From positions 1 to 12,467 of the forward strand of contig JANQKH010000719.1 of assembly GCA_028281215.1 (NCBI GenBank): 12,467 bases of DNA. Reading direction: 5' to 3'. Of this stretch, positions 1 to 6,804 are shown piece after piece. Under the pieces are notes generated by a model, which saw only the letters and a list, made by a program, of their open reading frames with translations, ran no database searches and was not told the DNA's origin. The translations under genes and the position numbers were made by a program. The number at the start of each line of letters is the position of its first letter. Within the stretch, counting starts at the first letter, position 1. The DNA comes from Phycisphaeraceae bacterium (lineage in GTDB: Bacteria > Planctomycetota > Phycisphaerae > Phycisphaerales > Phycisphaeraceae).

Positions 1-1
1 C

Positions 2-1537
<1,536 letters not shown>

Positions 1538-1538
1538 A

Positions 1539-1670
1539 TAGCCCCCCGCATGCGGGGGGAAAACGCCACCACAACCGAAACGCGCACCGCAAACAGATTT
1601 CAACACGAAACTGTTTCCTGTCGCATTCCCATGAACCGCACAGTTTTCCCAGGGCATGCCCGGGGCTATA
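1539..1670. repeat. REPIN 1: inverted pair of REP-like palindromes between acnA and RAYT
   Basis: The left palindrome is CCCCCCGCATGCGGGGGG (1542-1559), preceded by ATAG. The right one is CCCAGGGCATGCCCGGGG (1648-1665, one arm position not paired), followed by CTATA. The outward-facing ATAG...CTAT feet and the inverted hairpins give the layout of a REPIN, a REP doublet moved by RAYT transposases. The interior shares words such as ACGCGCACCGC with REPINs 3 and 4. Its position just after the acnA stop means it may also act on the mRNA 3' end; this role is inferred. Confidence 0.85.
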
Positions 1671-1699
1671 TTGTTTGAACAACCAACCGGGAGATGCGC

Positions 1700-2395
1700 A
1701 TGTCCACCGTCGCCATCCACCTCATCTGGACAACCTACATGACCTGGCCGCCCGGCGATTCACGCGGACACTGGTCACCCCTCTTCGATTTCTATGGCCA
1801 CCTCATCGACACCGGCCACAAACTGCAACTGCCGGACAACCACACAAAACATCACGCCACCGTGCTGGCCAAAGAACCACGCAAGGTGTTACCACCCAAC
1901 GAAATCACCCTCGTCGCCAACACCATCGGCCAATTGACCAACCAAATAGCCCCCGGCATGCCGGGGGAAACACAACGACAATCCGACGCGCAAGAGAAAC
2001 CACGAACGACGTCCGTCAACACAACAACAAACCCAACCGCCAACAACACCCCACCCCATACCCCCGGCATGCCGGGGGCTATATCGAAGAAGATCCAACC
2101 CATCGAAGGCCTGCGCATTCACGCCGCTGCGATTGAACCCACCCACGTCCACCTGTTAATCGCGCCAATCAACATGGAACTATCCAAACTCGTCGGCCGC
2201 ATCAAATCCCAAACGTCCAGCGCCTTGGGCGCGTTACCCCAAAACCAGAATCGTTCGCGCACCTGGACAGCCGGCTATTGGAAAGTCTTCTTGTTCGACG
2301 AACCCACCACCATTTCCGTGCAGCGCTACATCGAACAACACAACCAACGCAACGGCCTACCGCCCGCGCCTTTTCATTGGATCGAACCCATATAG
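1700..2395 (+). CDS. REP-associated tyrosine transposase (Y1/HUH, IS200-like fold) with an internal REPIN
   Basis: This is a single-strand DNA endonuclease of the Y1 (IS200/TnpA-like) superfamily, in the RAYT branch that mobilises REP hairpins rather than an IS of its own. The N-terminus VAIHLIWTTYMTWPPGD and RGHWSPLFDFYG fit the larger family members. The HUH motif is EPTHVHLL (H149, H151), and a candidate catalytic tyrosine lies 61 residues later in QRYIEQHN (Y210), the usual spacing. The start at 1700 is preferred over 1694 because GGGAG at 1689-1693 then sits 6 nt upstream. Residues about 83-128 are encoded by a REPIN inserted in frame between the N-terminal region and the HUH motif. REPINs flank the gene on both sides, and its TAG stop is formed by the foot of the downstream REPIN. 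Whether the enzyme still works with the insert cannot be told. Confidence 0.88.
   Translation: MSTVAIHLIWTTYMTWPPGDSRGHWSPLFDFYGHLIDTGHKLQLPDNHTKHHATVLAKEPRKVLPPNEITLVANTIGQLTNQIAPGMPGETQRQSDAQEKPRTTSVNTTTNPTANNTPPHTPGMPGAISKKIQPIEGLRIHAAAIEPTHVHLLIAPINMELSKLVGRIKSQTSSALGALPQNQNRSRTWTAGYWKVFLFDEPTTISVQRYIEQHNQRNGLPPAPFHWIEPI
1946..2082. repeat. REPIN 2: perfect inverted pair inside the RAYT coding region
   Basis: ATAG plus CCCCCGGCATGCCGGGGG (1950-1967) is matched by an identical palindrome (2061-2078) followed by CTAT, giving perfect 22-bp terminal inverted repeats. The palindromes read as PGMPG in the RAYT frame at both ends. The frame is kept across the element and contains no stop. The host protein resumes with IEGLRIHAAAIEPTHVHLL, so the insertion point is just before the conserved HUH region. 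Confidence 0.9.
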
Positions 2396-2520
2396 CCCGC
2401 CGCATGCGGCGGGTCACGCCACCATCACCTGAACGCGCACCGCCAACCAGAATCAACATCCAATCTGTTGCCTCCTGCCTGTCCTTTGATCGAACGCCCA
2501 CCCCCGGCATGCCGGGAGCT
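2392..2520. repeat. REPIN 3: inverted pair directly downstream of RAYT
   Basis: The left palindrome is CCCGCCGCATGCGGCGGG (2396-2413), preceded by ATAG. The right one is CCCCCGGCATGCCGGGAG (2501-2518, one mismatch), followed by CTA. The interior shares ACGCCACCA and ACGCGCACCGC blocks with REPIN 1. The T-A-G of its left foot is the stop codon of the RAYT gene. Confidence 0.85.
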
Positions 2521-2540
2521 AAAAATTTCGCGGCCGGGGC

Positions 2541-2720
2541 CACATCCCCATCGACGATCGCCTAAAACCCGGCCAGGACATTCAAGTCACCGCCACCAAA
2601 CCCGACGGCAGCACCGTCGCCTTCACCACCACCTGCCACATCGACACCCCGGTCGAAGTCGACTACTACCGCAACGGCGGCATCCTCCATACCGTCCTCC
2701 GCAACATGGCGAAATCGTAA
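2541..2720 (+). pseudogene. Duplicated 3' end of acnA (60 codons, no start)
   Basis: This aligns without gaps to acnA 1358-1537 and ends in the same frame with its own TAA. The product would end LHTVLRNMAKS like the intact gene. The first nine codons are diverged. From codon 10 to 59 I count 12 differing codons, 9 of them silent and 3 conservative (I/V, A/T, R/H). No start codon or upstream aconitase sequence is present, so it is a non-functional fragment, but its silent-biased divergence shows it was part of a working aconitase until recently. It lies between REPINs 3 and 4. Confidence 0.92.
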
Positions 2721-2724
2721 ATGT

Positions 2725-2856
2725 ATAGCCCGCCGCATGCGGCGGGAAAATGCAACGATGCCCCCGCGCGCACCGCAATACACGGTTGCGCTCGATTTGA
2801 TTCTTGTTTCATTCCTGTTGACTGAACGATTACCGCCGGCATGCCGGCGGCTATAT
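2725..2856. repeat. REPIN 4: inverted pair between the acnA fragment and the truncated RAYT
   Basis: TATAG plus CCCGCCGCATGCGGCGGG (2729-2746) is paired with CCGCCGGCATGCCGGCGG (2833-2850) followed by CTATA. It is in the same relative place as REPIN 1: just after an acnA 3' end, and 23-24 nt upstream of a GGGAG ribosome site and RAYT start. The interior shares GCGCGCACCGC and short AT-rich blocks with REPINs 1 and 3. Confidence 0.88.
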
Positions 2857-2885
2857 GATGCGATCACCAACACCGGGAGATGCGC

Positions 2886-3026
2886 ATGTCCACCGTCGCC
2901 ATCCACCTCACCGACGCCGGCCACAAACTGCAACTGCCCGACAACAACACAAAACATCAAGCAACCGTCTTGGCCAAAGAGCCACGCAAGGTTTTATCGC
3001 CTCAAGAAATCACCCTCTTGACTTGA
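2886..3026 (+). pseudogene. Truncated RAYT copy with an internal 81-bp deletion
   Basis: The GGGAG site, the ATG-N3-ATG start and MSTVAIHL are identical to the intact RAYT. The sequence then jumps to TDAGHKLQLPDN...AKEPRKVL..QEITL, matching intact residues 37-71. The 81 bp lost correspond to the interval between two copies of CCACCTCATC in the intact gene (1717-1726 and 1798-1807), as expected for a slippage or recombination deletion. Similarity stops at 3017; a TGA follows at 3024. The HUH motif and the catalytic tyrosine are missing, so the 46-aa product cannot be a transposase. Confidence 0.88.
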
Positions 3027-3046
3027 GCAGCAAAATAGCTTACAAT
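3018..3046 (+). promoter_or_regulatory. Sigma70-type promoter for the PadR operon
   Basis: The -35 box is TTGACT (3018-3023), then a 17-bp spacer, then the -10 box TACAAT (3041-3046). Each box is one base from consensus and the spacing is optimal. The predicted start of transcription is near 3053. GTATAC, a 6-bp palindrome just after the -10 box (3049-3054), would be a reasonable autorepressor half-site, but this is a guess. The -35 box begins exactly where similarity to the RAYT gene ends. Confidence 0.72.
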
Positions 3047-3069
3047 TTGTATACTTAATGAGGTGCGAC

Positions 3070-3375
3070 ATGCAGCGGTTACCAAATCAGCGGGAGGGCT
3101 TGATTCTTGGGATCTTACTTACAGGTGAGAAGTATGGCCGTGAAATTCGTAACGAATTCGAGACTATGACACGTACAAAGTTTCCATTAGGGTCGTTGTA
3201 TGTGACGTTGGATCGAATGGTTCAGAAGGGATTCGTTAAATGTCGTGATGGAAGCCCAAAAGCGGAATATGGGGATAGTCGACGAAAATATTTTGCTTTA
3301 ACGGCGGAGGGTCACTCTGCGGCGAATGCTGTTCGTTCATTTCTTGGATTTGATGTGCTAGGCAAGGAGGCATAG
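3070..3375 (+). CDS. PadR-family transcriptional regulator
   Basis: This is a small winged-helix DNA-binding regulator of 101 aa, the size of short PadR-family members that lack a long C-terminal dimerisation region. LILGILLTGEKYGREIRNEF is the first helix pair, LGSLYVTLDRMVQKGFVKCR (from about residue 40) is the helix-turn-helix with the recognition helix, and RRKYFALTAEG (about 71-81) is the wing; all are typical PadR signatures. The start at 3070 is chosen because GAGGT (3060-3064) lies 5 nt upstream; the in-frame ATG at 3058 has no such site and is almost at the predicted transcript start. The next gene begins 4 nt after the stop, so the two are co-transcribed. Codon use is clearly less C-ending than in acnA, which suggests acquisition from elsewhere. 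Confidence 0.92.
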   Translation: MQRLPNQREGLILGILLTGEKYGREIRNEFETMTRTKFPLGSLYVTLDRMVQKGFVKCRDGSPKAEYGDSRRKYFALTAEGHSAANAVRSFLGFDVLGKEA

Positions 3376-3379
3376 CTGA

Positions 3380-3958
3380 ATGAAGCGATTTACCCCACGA
3401 AAAGCAAAACTCCTTTTTGATCTGATGAAGACTCAGGCAGCAACTGATTGCCGTCATCTCGATAAGTCGGGATATCAGGTTGGTGAAGATAGTATTAGTA
3501 AGCGTTTTTTTGATGCCGAGAAGGACTTGTGTGAAGATGCTCTTTTCAATGGTCGAAACCGTCGCGCGTTAACCCGATTGAAGGCGCGATTCAGAACTTG
3601 GTTCAACAACACATATCCAGGTTATGACGGCGACAGTGAAGTTGCAATCGTCGATTATCACGAATTGCTAGAGGTAATATGTTCAACCAGTAGACGGATT
3701 CGGCGTATCGAAAAACGAGAATCCCGAACAAATGGTTGGATGGATTTCCTCGGGTGGTTGGTGCCAAGGAAGTATAGAGAAGCGGTTATCTGCGATATTT
3801 ACGATGACGTGAATGAATTGCGCCAGCGTGGTATACCGGAGGGCTTGGTGGTTGTTCAAGCAACTTATCAGTTTTTGATTGCATCCCTCGCACTCAATCG
3901 TAGAGCACTCTGGATTACACTAACGGCAATTCTCGCGAAGATTGTGGGTGGCAAGTGA
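3380..3958 (+). CDS. Unknown 192-aa protein of the PadR operon, hydrophobic C-terminus
   Basis: I do not recognise a named family. The ribosome site AAGGAGG (3364-3370) overlaps the end of padR and is 9 nt from the ATG. The first 115 residues are charged and mostly helical. Residues about 125-150 read WLVPRKYREAVICDIYDDVNELRQRG, reminiscent of the 'LP-x-yrE-x-x-GD-x-x-E' motif that precedes membrane segments in permease-prefix-type proteins often encoded next to PadR regulators. Two hydrophobic stretches follow (about 156-171 and 176-190), either of which could reach the membrane. The partner position suggests a membrane-associated effector controlled by the PadR protein. That role is inferred from context only. 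Base composition matches padR, not acnA. Confidence 0.8.
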   Translation: MKRFTPRKAKLLFDLMKTQAATDCRHLDKSGYQVGEDSISKRFFDAEKDLCEDALFNGRNRRALTRLKARFRTWFNNTYPGYDGDSEVAIVDYHELLEVICSTSRRIRRIEKRESRTNGWMDFLGWLVPRKYREAVICDIYDDVNELRQRGIPEGLVVVQATYQFLIASLALNRRALWITLTAILAKIVGGK

Positions 3959-4038
3959 ATGTTTAGTCGAATCACCGGCATCGGCCGCGTGGCATCGGCA
4001 GAAGAACGCACCCATCAATGAGAACACGGCATTCAATC

Positions 4039-4057
4039 GCCCGGCAAGGTGCCGGGC
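4039..4057. terminator. Hairpin between two convergent genes, possible bidirectional terminator
   Basis: GCCCGGC (4039-4045), loop AAGGT, GCCGGGC (4051-4057): a perfect 7-bp GC-rich stem. It lies 80 nt after the PadR-operon stop and 30 nt after the stop of the convergent minus-strand gene. There is no clear T-run on either side, so it is an atypical terminator and could instead be a single REP-like hairpin of another class. Confidence 0.45.
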
Positions 4058-4087
4058 CTACGGCCTGAGGATGATTGATCGAATCGT

Positions 4088-5428
4088 TCACGCGATCTTG
4101 GCGCGTTTGCGTTTCTGCTTGATCGGCATGTACCGTTCCGGCCGTCGTCTTCGGCGGTCGCCCCGGCGTTTGGTTTCGGGGTGGGTGCCTTTCCTGGTGT
4201 CGAGGCATTGTCGGCAGAGCATCGTGCGGGGGGCGAAGAGGATGCCGTAGCGCCAGGTGAGTTGGGCGATGGTGTCGGCGGCGACGGTGCGTTGGTGGAG
4301 GGTCAGTGAATCGATCCAGCGTTGGGCGGTCATCGCGTCTTCGTATTCCTGCGGCCAGCAGAGGGGCATCAACAACATGCGGACGCGTTGCGGGCAGCCT
4401 TTGGGTTTCGCGCCGAGCGGTGCGTCGGACAGTGGTGCGAGGCGGGGGTCGTTGGCTGAGCCGCGCGGGCGGACGAGGGTCATGGCGTGGCCTGCTTCGA
4501 TGTCCATCTTCTTCGGCGTGCACTGGCCGCGTGTTTGGTAGGCGCGGCGGGCGTCGGCGGTGCGGTTGTCGGGCAGGACGCCGGGGCAGATGAGGTAGTA
4601 CTTGGGTAAGGCGGGGCGATTCACATAGCCCCCGGCATGCCGGGGGTGGTCGTCCTGTTGATCTTGAACCTTCCGGCCATCACCCTGAATCGAATGTTGA
4701 ATCAATTCGTTTCCATCGGGTGGCCGATCGTGCGCAGTTACGATATCGTTCGTGTGAACCAGATTGGAACTGTGATGATTTGTTAGAGCGTTACCCGCCG
4801 CATGCGGCGGGCTGTATGAGCGCGGGTAGATCCATTTTTCGAGGCGTACGTGTTGCGTCCAGTCGTCGGGGACGCCGAGGGTTTTGCCGTTGCCCAGAAG
4901 GTTGGCCCAGGCGTTGGTGCCTAGGCGTTCTTCGGGGAGGGGTTCGTCGCGTTGGTCGCGTGGGATGCCGCGGACGTTGGTGGCCCATCGTGGTTTGCCA
5001 CGGGCGTCATGGATGCGGCCGTCGCCGCAGCCGCCCATGGTTTCGGCGATTTCTTTTTCGCGTCGGCGATGGCGCATGGCGTTGGCTCGGGCGGAGCGGT
5101 GGTCGCCGGCTTGTGCGCGCGGGATGCGGAACGCCGCCATGATTTCGAGGTCGTGTTTGGTGAGTTCGTAGACGCCGGTCGCGACGCGGCCGAGGTTGTT
5201 CTTGGCGGATTTTTCGTTGGGGAGTGATCGCACTTTGACGCGCGTGTCACGAACGCGGTGTCGGCCTCGCAGTCGGGCGGCTTGTCGAACATGGACGCAG
5301 CCGGCGAGTTGGCGGACTTCCTTGAGGCGAATCTCGAAGCAAGCGGAGCGGTCGAGATTGCCGGCGTTGTTGAGCCAGGAAGGCGGATAGGCGAGAGTGA
5401 GCAGGGCCGGCAGAGGTGGTATTTGCAT
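4088..5428 (-). CDS. Unrecognised 446-aa Cys-containing protein with a REPIN-encoded insert
   Basis: I cannot assign a function. The frame is convincing because third codon positions are almost all C or G through most of its length (for example GTNAWANLLGNGKTLGVPDDW, 4857-4919), as in acnA. The protein starts MQIPPLPALLTLAYPPSW, has a basic central part, then ICPGVLPDN...GQC, KGCPQRVRMLLMPLCW and a CRQC pair (about residues 405-408) followed by a very basic tail, RRGDRRRRRPERYMPIKQ and KRKRAKIA. Scattered Cys and an RK-rich tail would fit a metal-binding nucleic-acid protein, but this is a guess. Residues about 205-268 come from a REPIN insertion and lack the GC3 bias. An ATG at 5428 is chosen over an upstream TTG at 5464 because the TTG is itself part of the -35 box. 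Fragments of this gene recur at 7899-8045 and probably 5482-5527. Confidence 0.78.
   Translation of the reverse strand: MQIPPLPALLTLAYPPSWLNNAGNLDRSACFEIRLKEVRQLAGCVHVRQAARLRGRHRVRDTRVKVRSLPNEKSAKNNLGRVATGVYELTKHDLEIMAAFRIPRAQAGDHRSARANAMRHRRREKEIAETMGGCGDGRIHDARGKPRWATNVRGIPRDQRDEPLPEERLGTNAWANLLGNGKTLGVPDDWTQHVRLEKWIYPRSYSPPHAAGNALTNHHSSNLVHTNDIVTAHDRPPDGNELIQHSIQGDGRKVQDQQDDHPRHAGGYVNRPALPKYYLICPGVLPDNRTADARRAYQTRGQCTPKKMDIEAGHAMTLVRPRGSANDPRLAPLSDAPLGAKPKGCPQRVRMLLMPLCWPQEYEDAMTAQRWIDSLTLHQRTVAADTIAQLTWRYGILFAPRTMLCRQCLDTRKGTHPETKRRGDRRRRRPERYMPIKQKRKRAKIA
4625..4816. repeat. REPIN 5: inverted pair inside the 4088-5428 gene
   Basis: ATAG plus CCCCCGGCATGCCGGGGG (4629-4646) is paired with CCCGCCGCATGCGGCGGG (4794-4811) and a CTGTA foot (CTATA with one change). 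The element is about 192 bp (64 codons), longer than the other four, with an unrelated interior. On the minus strand it reads SPPHAAG at one end and HPRHAGGY at the other, in frame with the host gene and without stops. The interior codons show no C/G third-position preference, unlike the flanks, so non-coding DNA has become coding. Confidence 0.88.
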
Positions 5429-5435
5429 GGCCGGT

Positions 5436-5464
5436 ATAATACCAAACAAAAACCGATAAATCAA
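5436..5464 (-). promoter_or_regulatory. Sigma70-type promoter of the 4088-5428 gene, leaderless geometry
   Basis: Read on the minus strand: TTGATT (5464-5459), 17-bp spacer, TATTAT (5441-5436), then ACCGGCC and ATG at 5428. Only 7 nt separate the -10 box from the start codon, so transcription should begin at or beside the A of the ATG and the mRNA would have no leader or Shine-Dalgarno site. Confidence 0.6.
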
Positions 5465-5481
5465 GTTAGAAGGGGACGGGT

Positions 5482-5527
5482 GATTGAATCTTCAAGTTCC
5501 TCCGGCCAACAGGGGCATCAGCAACAC
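5482..5527 (-). pseudogene. Probable short relic of an internal part of the 4088-5428 gene
   Basis: The stretch with TCTTCAAGTTCCTCCGGCCA and GGGGCATCAGCAAC resembles 4340-4380 in the parent gene (TCTTCGTATTCCTGCGGCCA, GGGGCATCAACAAC), the part that encodes LLMPLCWPQEYEDA. About three quarters of aligned positions agree, with a small deletion that shifts the frame. The match is short, so chance or convergent composition is not fully excluded. It lies just upstream of the parent gene's promoter, in the 270-bp interval before the next gene. Confidence 0.45.
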
Positions 5528-5558
5528 CCAGCACCCGATTCGCCCCATGTGTCACTTA

Positions 5559-5577
5559 CCAATCCGTTACAGATTGG
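5559..5577. other. Short stem-loop in the 5429-5698 intergenic region
   Basis: CCAATC (5559-5564), loop CGTTACA, GATTGG (5572-5577). There is no T-run after it and no recognised family. It could be a remnant of a mobile-element end. Nothing else is clear between here and the next gene's ribosome site. Confidence 0.3.
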
Positions 5578-5698
5578 GGACAGCCGTCATGTACGATGCA
5601 TCAATTCTACTTTATGGTGTCGTTGGGTATAGCTGGGCGTAGATGAGAGTGAAGTTGGCGCTCTTGATGAAGACCTGTTCTCATGGAGGCATAAAACG

Positions 5699-6658
5699 AT
5701 GACAAGACTTTTAACCGTGACTGTCGCCGTCGCCTTGGTTTTCGGTCACCTGGCTGCTGCGGGTGCTGCAGAATTACACGATGTGTTTTTGCAGCCCAAG
5801 CCGGGTGACCAGCCGTCGGAGGATCAGGCGTCGCAGGATCAATGGCGGGCTGAAGCGGAGGGATACATCGCGCAGCTGGGCTCCAAACAGTTTGTTGTGC
5901 GTCAACGTGCTTCCAAGGCGCTGCGTGCGATGGGCAAGCGGATCCTGCCACTGGTTTACAAGCACCTGCGCACAGCGAGATCGGAAGAGGCGAAGCTGCG
6001 GCTCCGCCAACTCGTGGACGACCTCTCGCTCCTGAGCAAGTTCGGCGGCGGGCTCGATGGGTGGACGTTGCTCGGCGGGCGACTCACTCACGAGCGTGAC
6101 GCGAAGTCCGGCGGGCATCTCGTGTGCAAAGACACCGAGTCCACCGACATGTACCTCAAAGCCCCGAGCAAGTTCACCGGCGACCTCTCTTCCTTTGCCG
6201 GCGGCGTCCTGCAGTTCAATCTGAAGGACTTGAGCAAGCCGAACCAGCGGCCGTATCCAGTGGTCGGATTGGTGTTGATCACCAGTACCGAGGGGGAAAT
6301 GTCGCGCGACATCGTGCCCGGCCAAATCAGCCACAGTTGGCAAACGTTTGGGATACCGCTGGACGCACACGCCTGGAAAACAGAGCCGAAGAAGTTCGAG
6401 CGCATTCTCGCCAACGTGACGGGAATCGTGGTCTACGTGGAGAACTCCTCAACGGCCGAGGTTGTCGCCTTCGACAGCTTCCGCATTTCCAGTTCGGACA
6501 TTTGGCCGTTAACCGAAGCAGCGTTCAAAGCGAGCGACAGCAACAGTGATGGCCGGCTGAATCGGGATGAGTTTCCCGCGGACTTGCGCACGCTATGGGG
6601 AGGCTTGGACGTCAACGCGGACGGCTGGGTGGACAAGGCAGAGGCGGGGGTGAAGTAG
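5699..6658 (+). CDS. Exported protein: HEAT-like repeat, laminin-IV-like domain, paired EF-hands
   Basis: A 319-aa secreted protein. Residues 1-24 form a signal peptide (LLTVTVAVALVFGHLAAAGAA). Residues about 51-112 form a HEAT-like helical repeat (AYIAQL-type start, VVRQRASKALRAMGKRILPL, EEAKLRLRQL). Residues about 116-265 resemble a laminin IV type A domain: DGWTLLGG, YLKAPSKFTGDLSSFAGG, LQFNLKDLSK, then strands up to VVAFDSFRISS. The C-terminus carries two EF-hand/dockerin-like calcium loops, DSNSDGRLNRDE (280-291) and DVNADGWVDKAE (304-315). GGAGG (5685-5689) is 9 nt from the ATG. The protein probably acts outside the cytoplasm in binding or structure; no catalytic residues are evident. 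The same HEAT-like motif ends the LamG protein at 9342-10340. The laminin-IV call rests on pattern memory. Confidence 0.9.
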   Translation: MTRLLTVTVAVALVFGHLAAAGAAELHDVFLQPKPGDQPSEDQASQDQWRAEAEGYIAQLGSKQFVVRQRASKALRAMGKRILPLVYKHLRTARSEEAKLRLRQLVDDLSLLSKFGGGLDGWTLLGGRLTHERDAKSGGHLVCKDTESTDMYLKAPSKFTGDLSSFAGGVLQFNLKDLSKPNQRPYPVVGLVLITSTEGEMSRDIVPGQISHSWQTFGIPLDAHAWKTEPKKFERILANVTGIVVYVENSSTAEVVAFDSFRISSSDIWPLTEAAFKASDSNSDGRLNRDEFPADLRTLWGGLDVNADGWVDKAEAGVK

Positions 6659-6673
6659 GACGTCTTTCGTTGG

Positions 6674-6772
6674 GTCACCGCCACTAAACCCGACGACATC
6701 ACGGTTGAAGTCGAGTACTAACACAACAGCGACATCCTGCACGCCGTCCAGCGCAATAGGGCGACGCCGTGA
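6674..6772 (+). pseudogene. Third, decayed copy of the acnA 3' end
   Basis: Translated in frame: VTATKPD, then DIT, VEVEY, stop, HNSDILHAVQRNRATP, stop. Compared with acnA (VTATKPD ... VEVDYYRNGGILHTVLRNMAKS) there is a clean 36-nt deletion, a Tyr-to-stop change at the second tyrosine and scattered substitutions, but no frameshift through to the final stop at 6770. It is in the same orientation as the other two copies. It begins within about 16 bases of the stop of the preceding gene, and no REPIN is next to it. Confidence 0.82.
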
Positions 6773-6804
6773 TTGGCGATCCCATTGGCCTACCGTCGTC
6801 TTGA

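Noticed and set aside
3972..4523. 183-codon minus-strand open frame overlapping the unknown gene.
   Set aside because: Its Arg/Pro/His-rich product is a frame-shifted reading of the 4088-5428 gene, which has the coherent third-position bias.
1539..4816. CRISPR array, because short palindromic repeats recur.
   Set aside because: Repeats come as inverted pairs at irregular distances, spacers are related to each other, and some lie within genes; no cas gene is present.
1538..6673. A phage or integrative element with a recognisable integrase.
   Set aside because: No tyrosine or serine recombinase, excisionase, conjugation or phage structural gene is seen; only the repeat pattern suggests integration.
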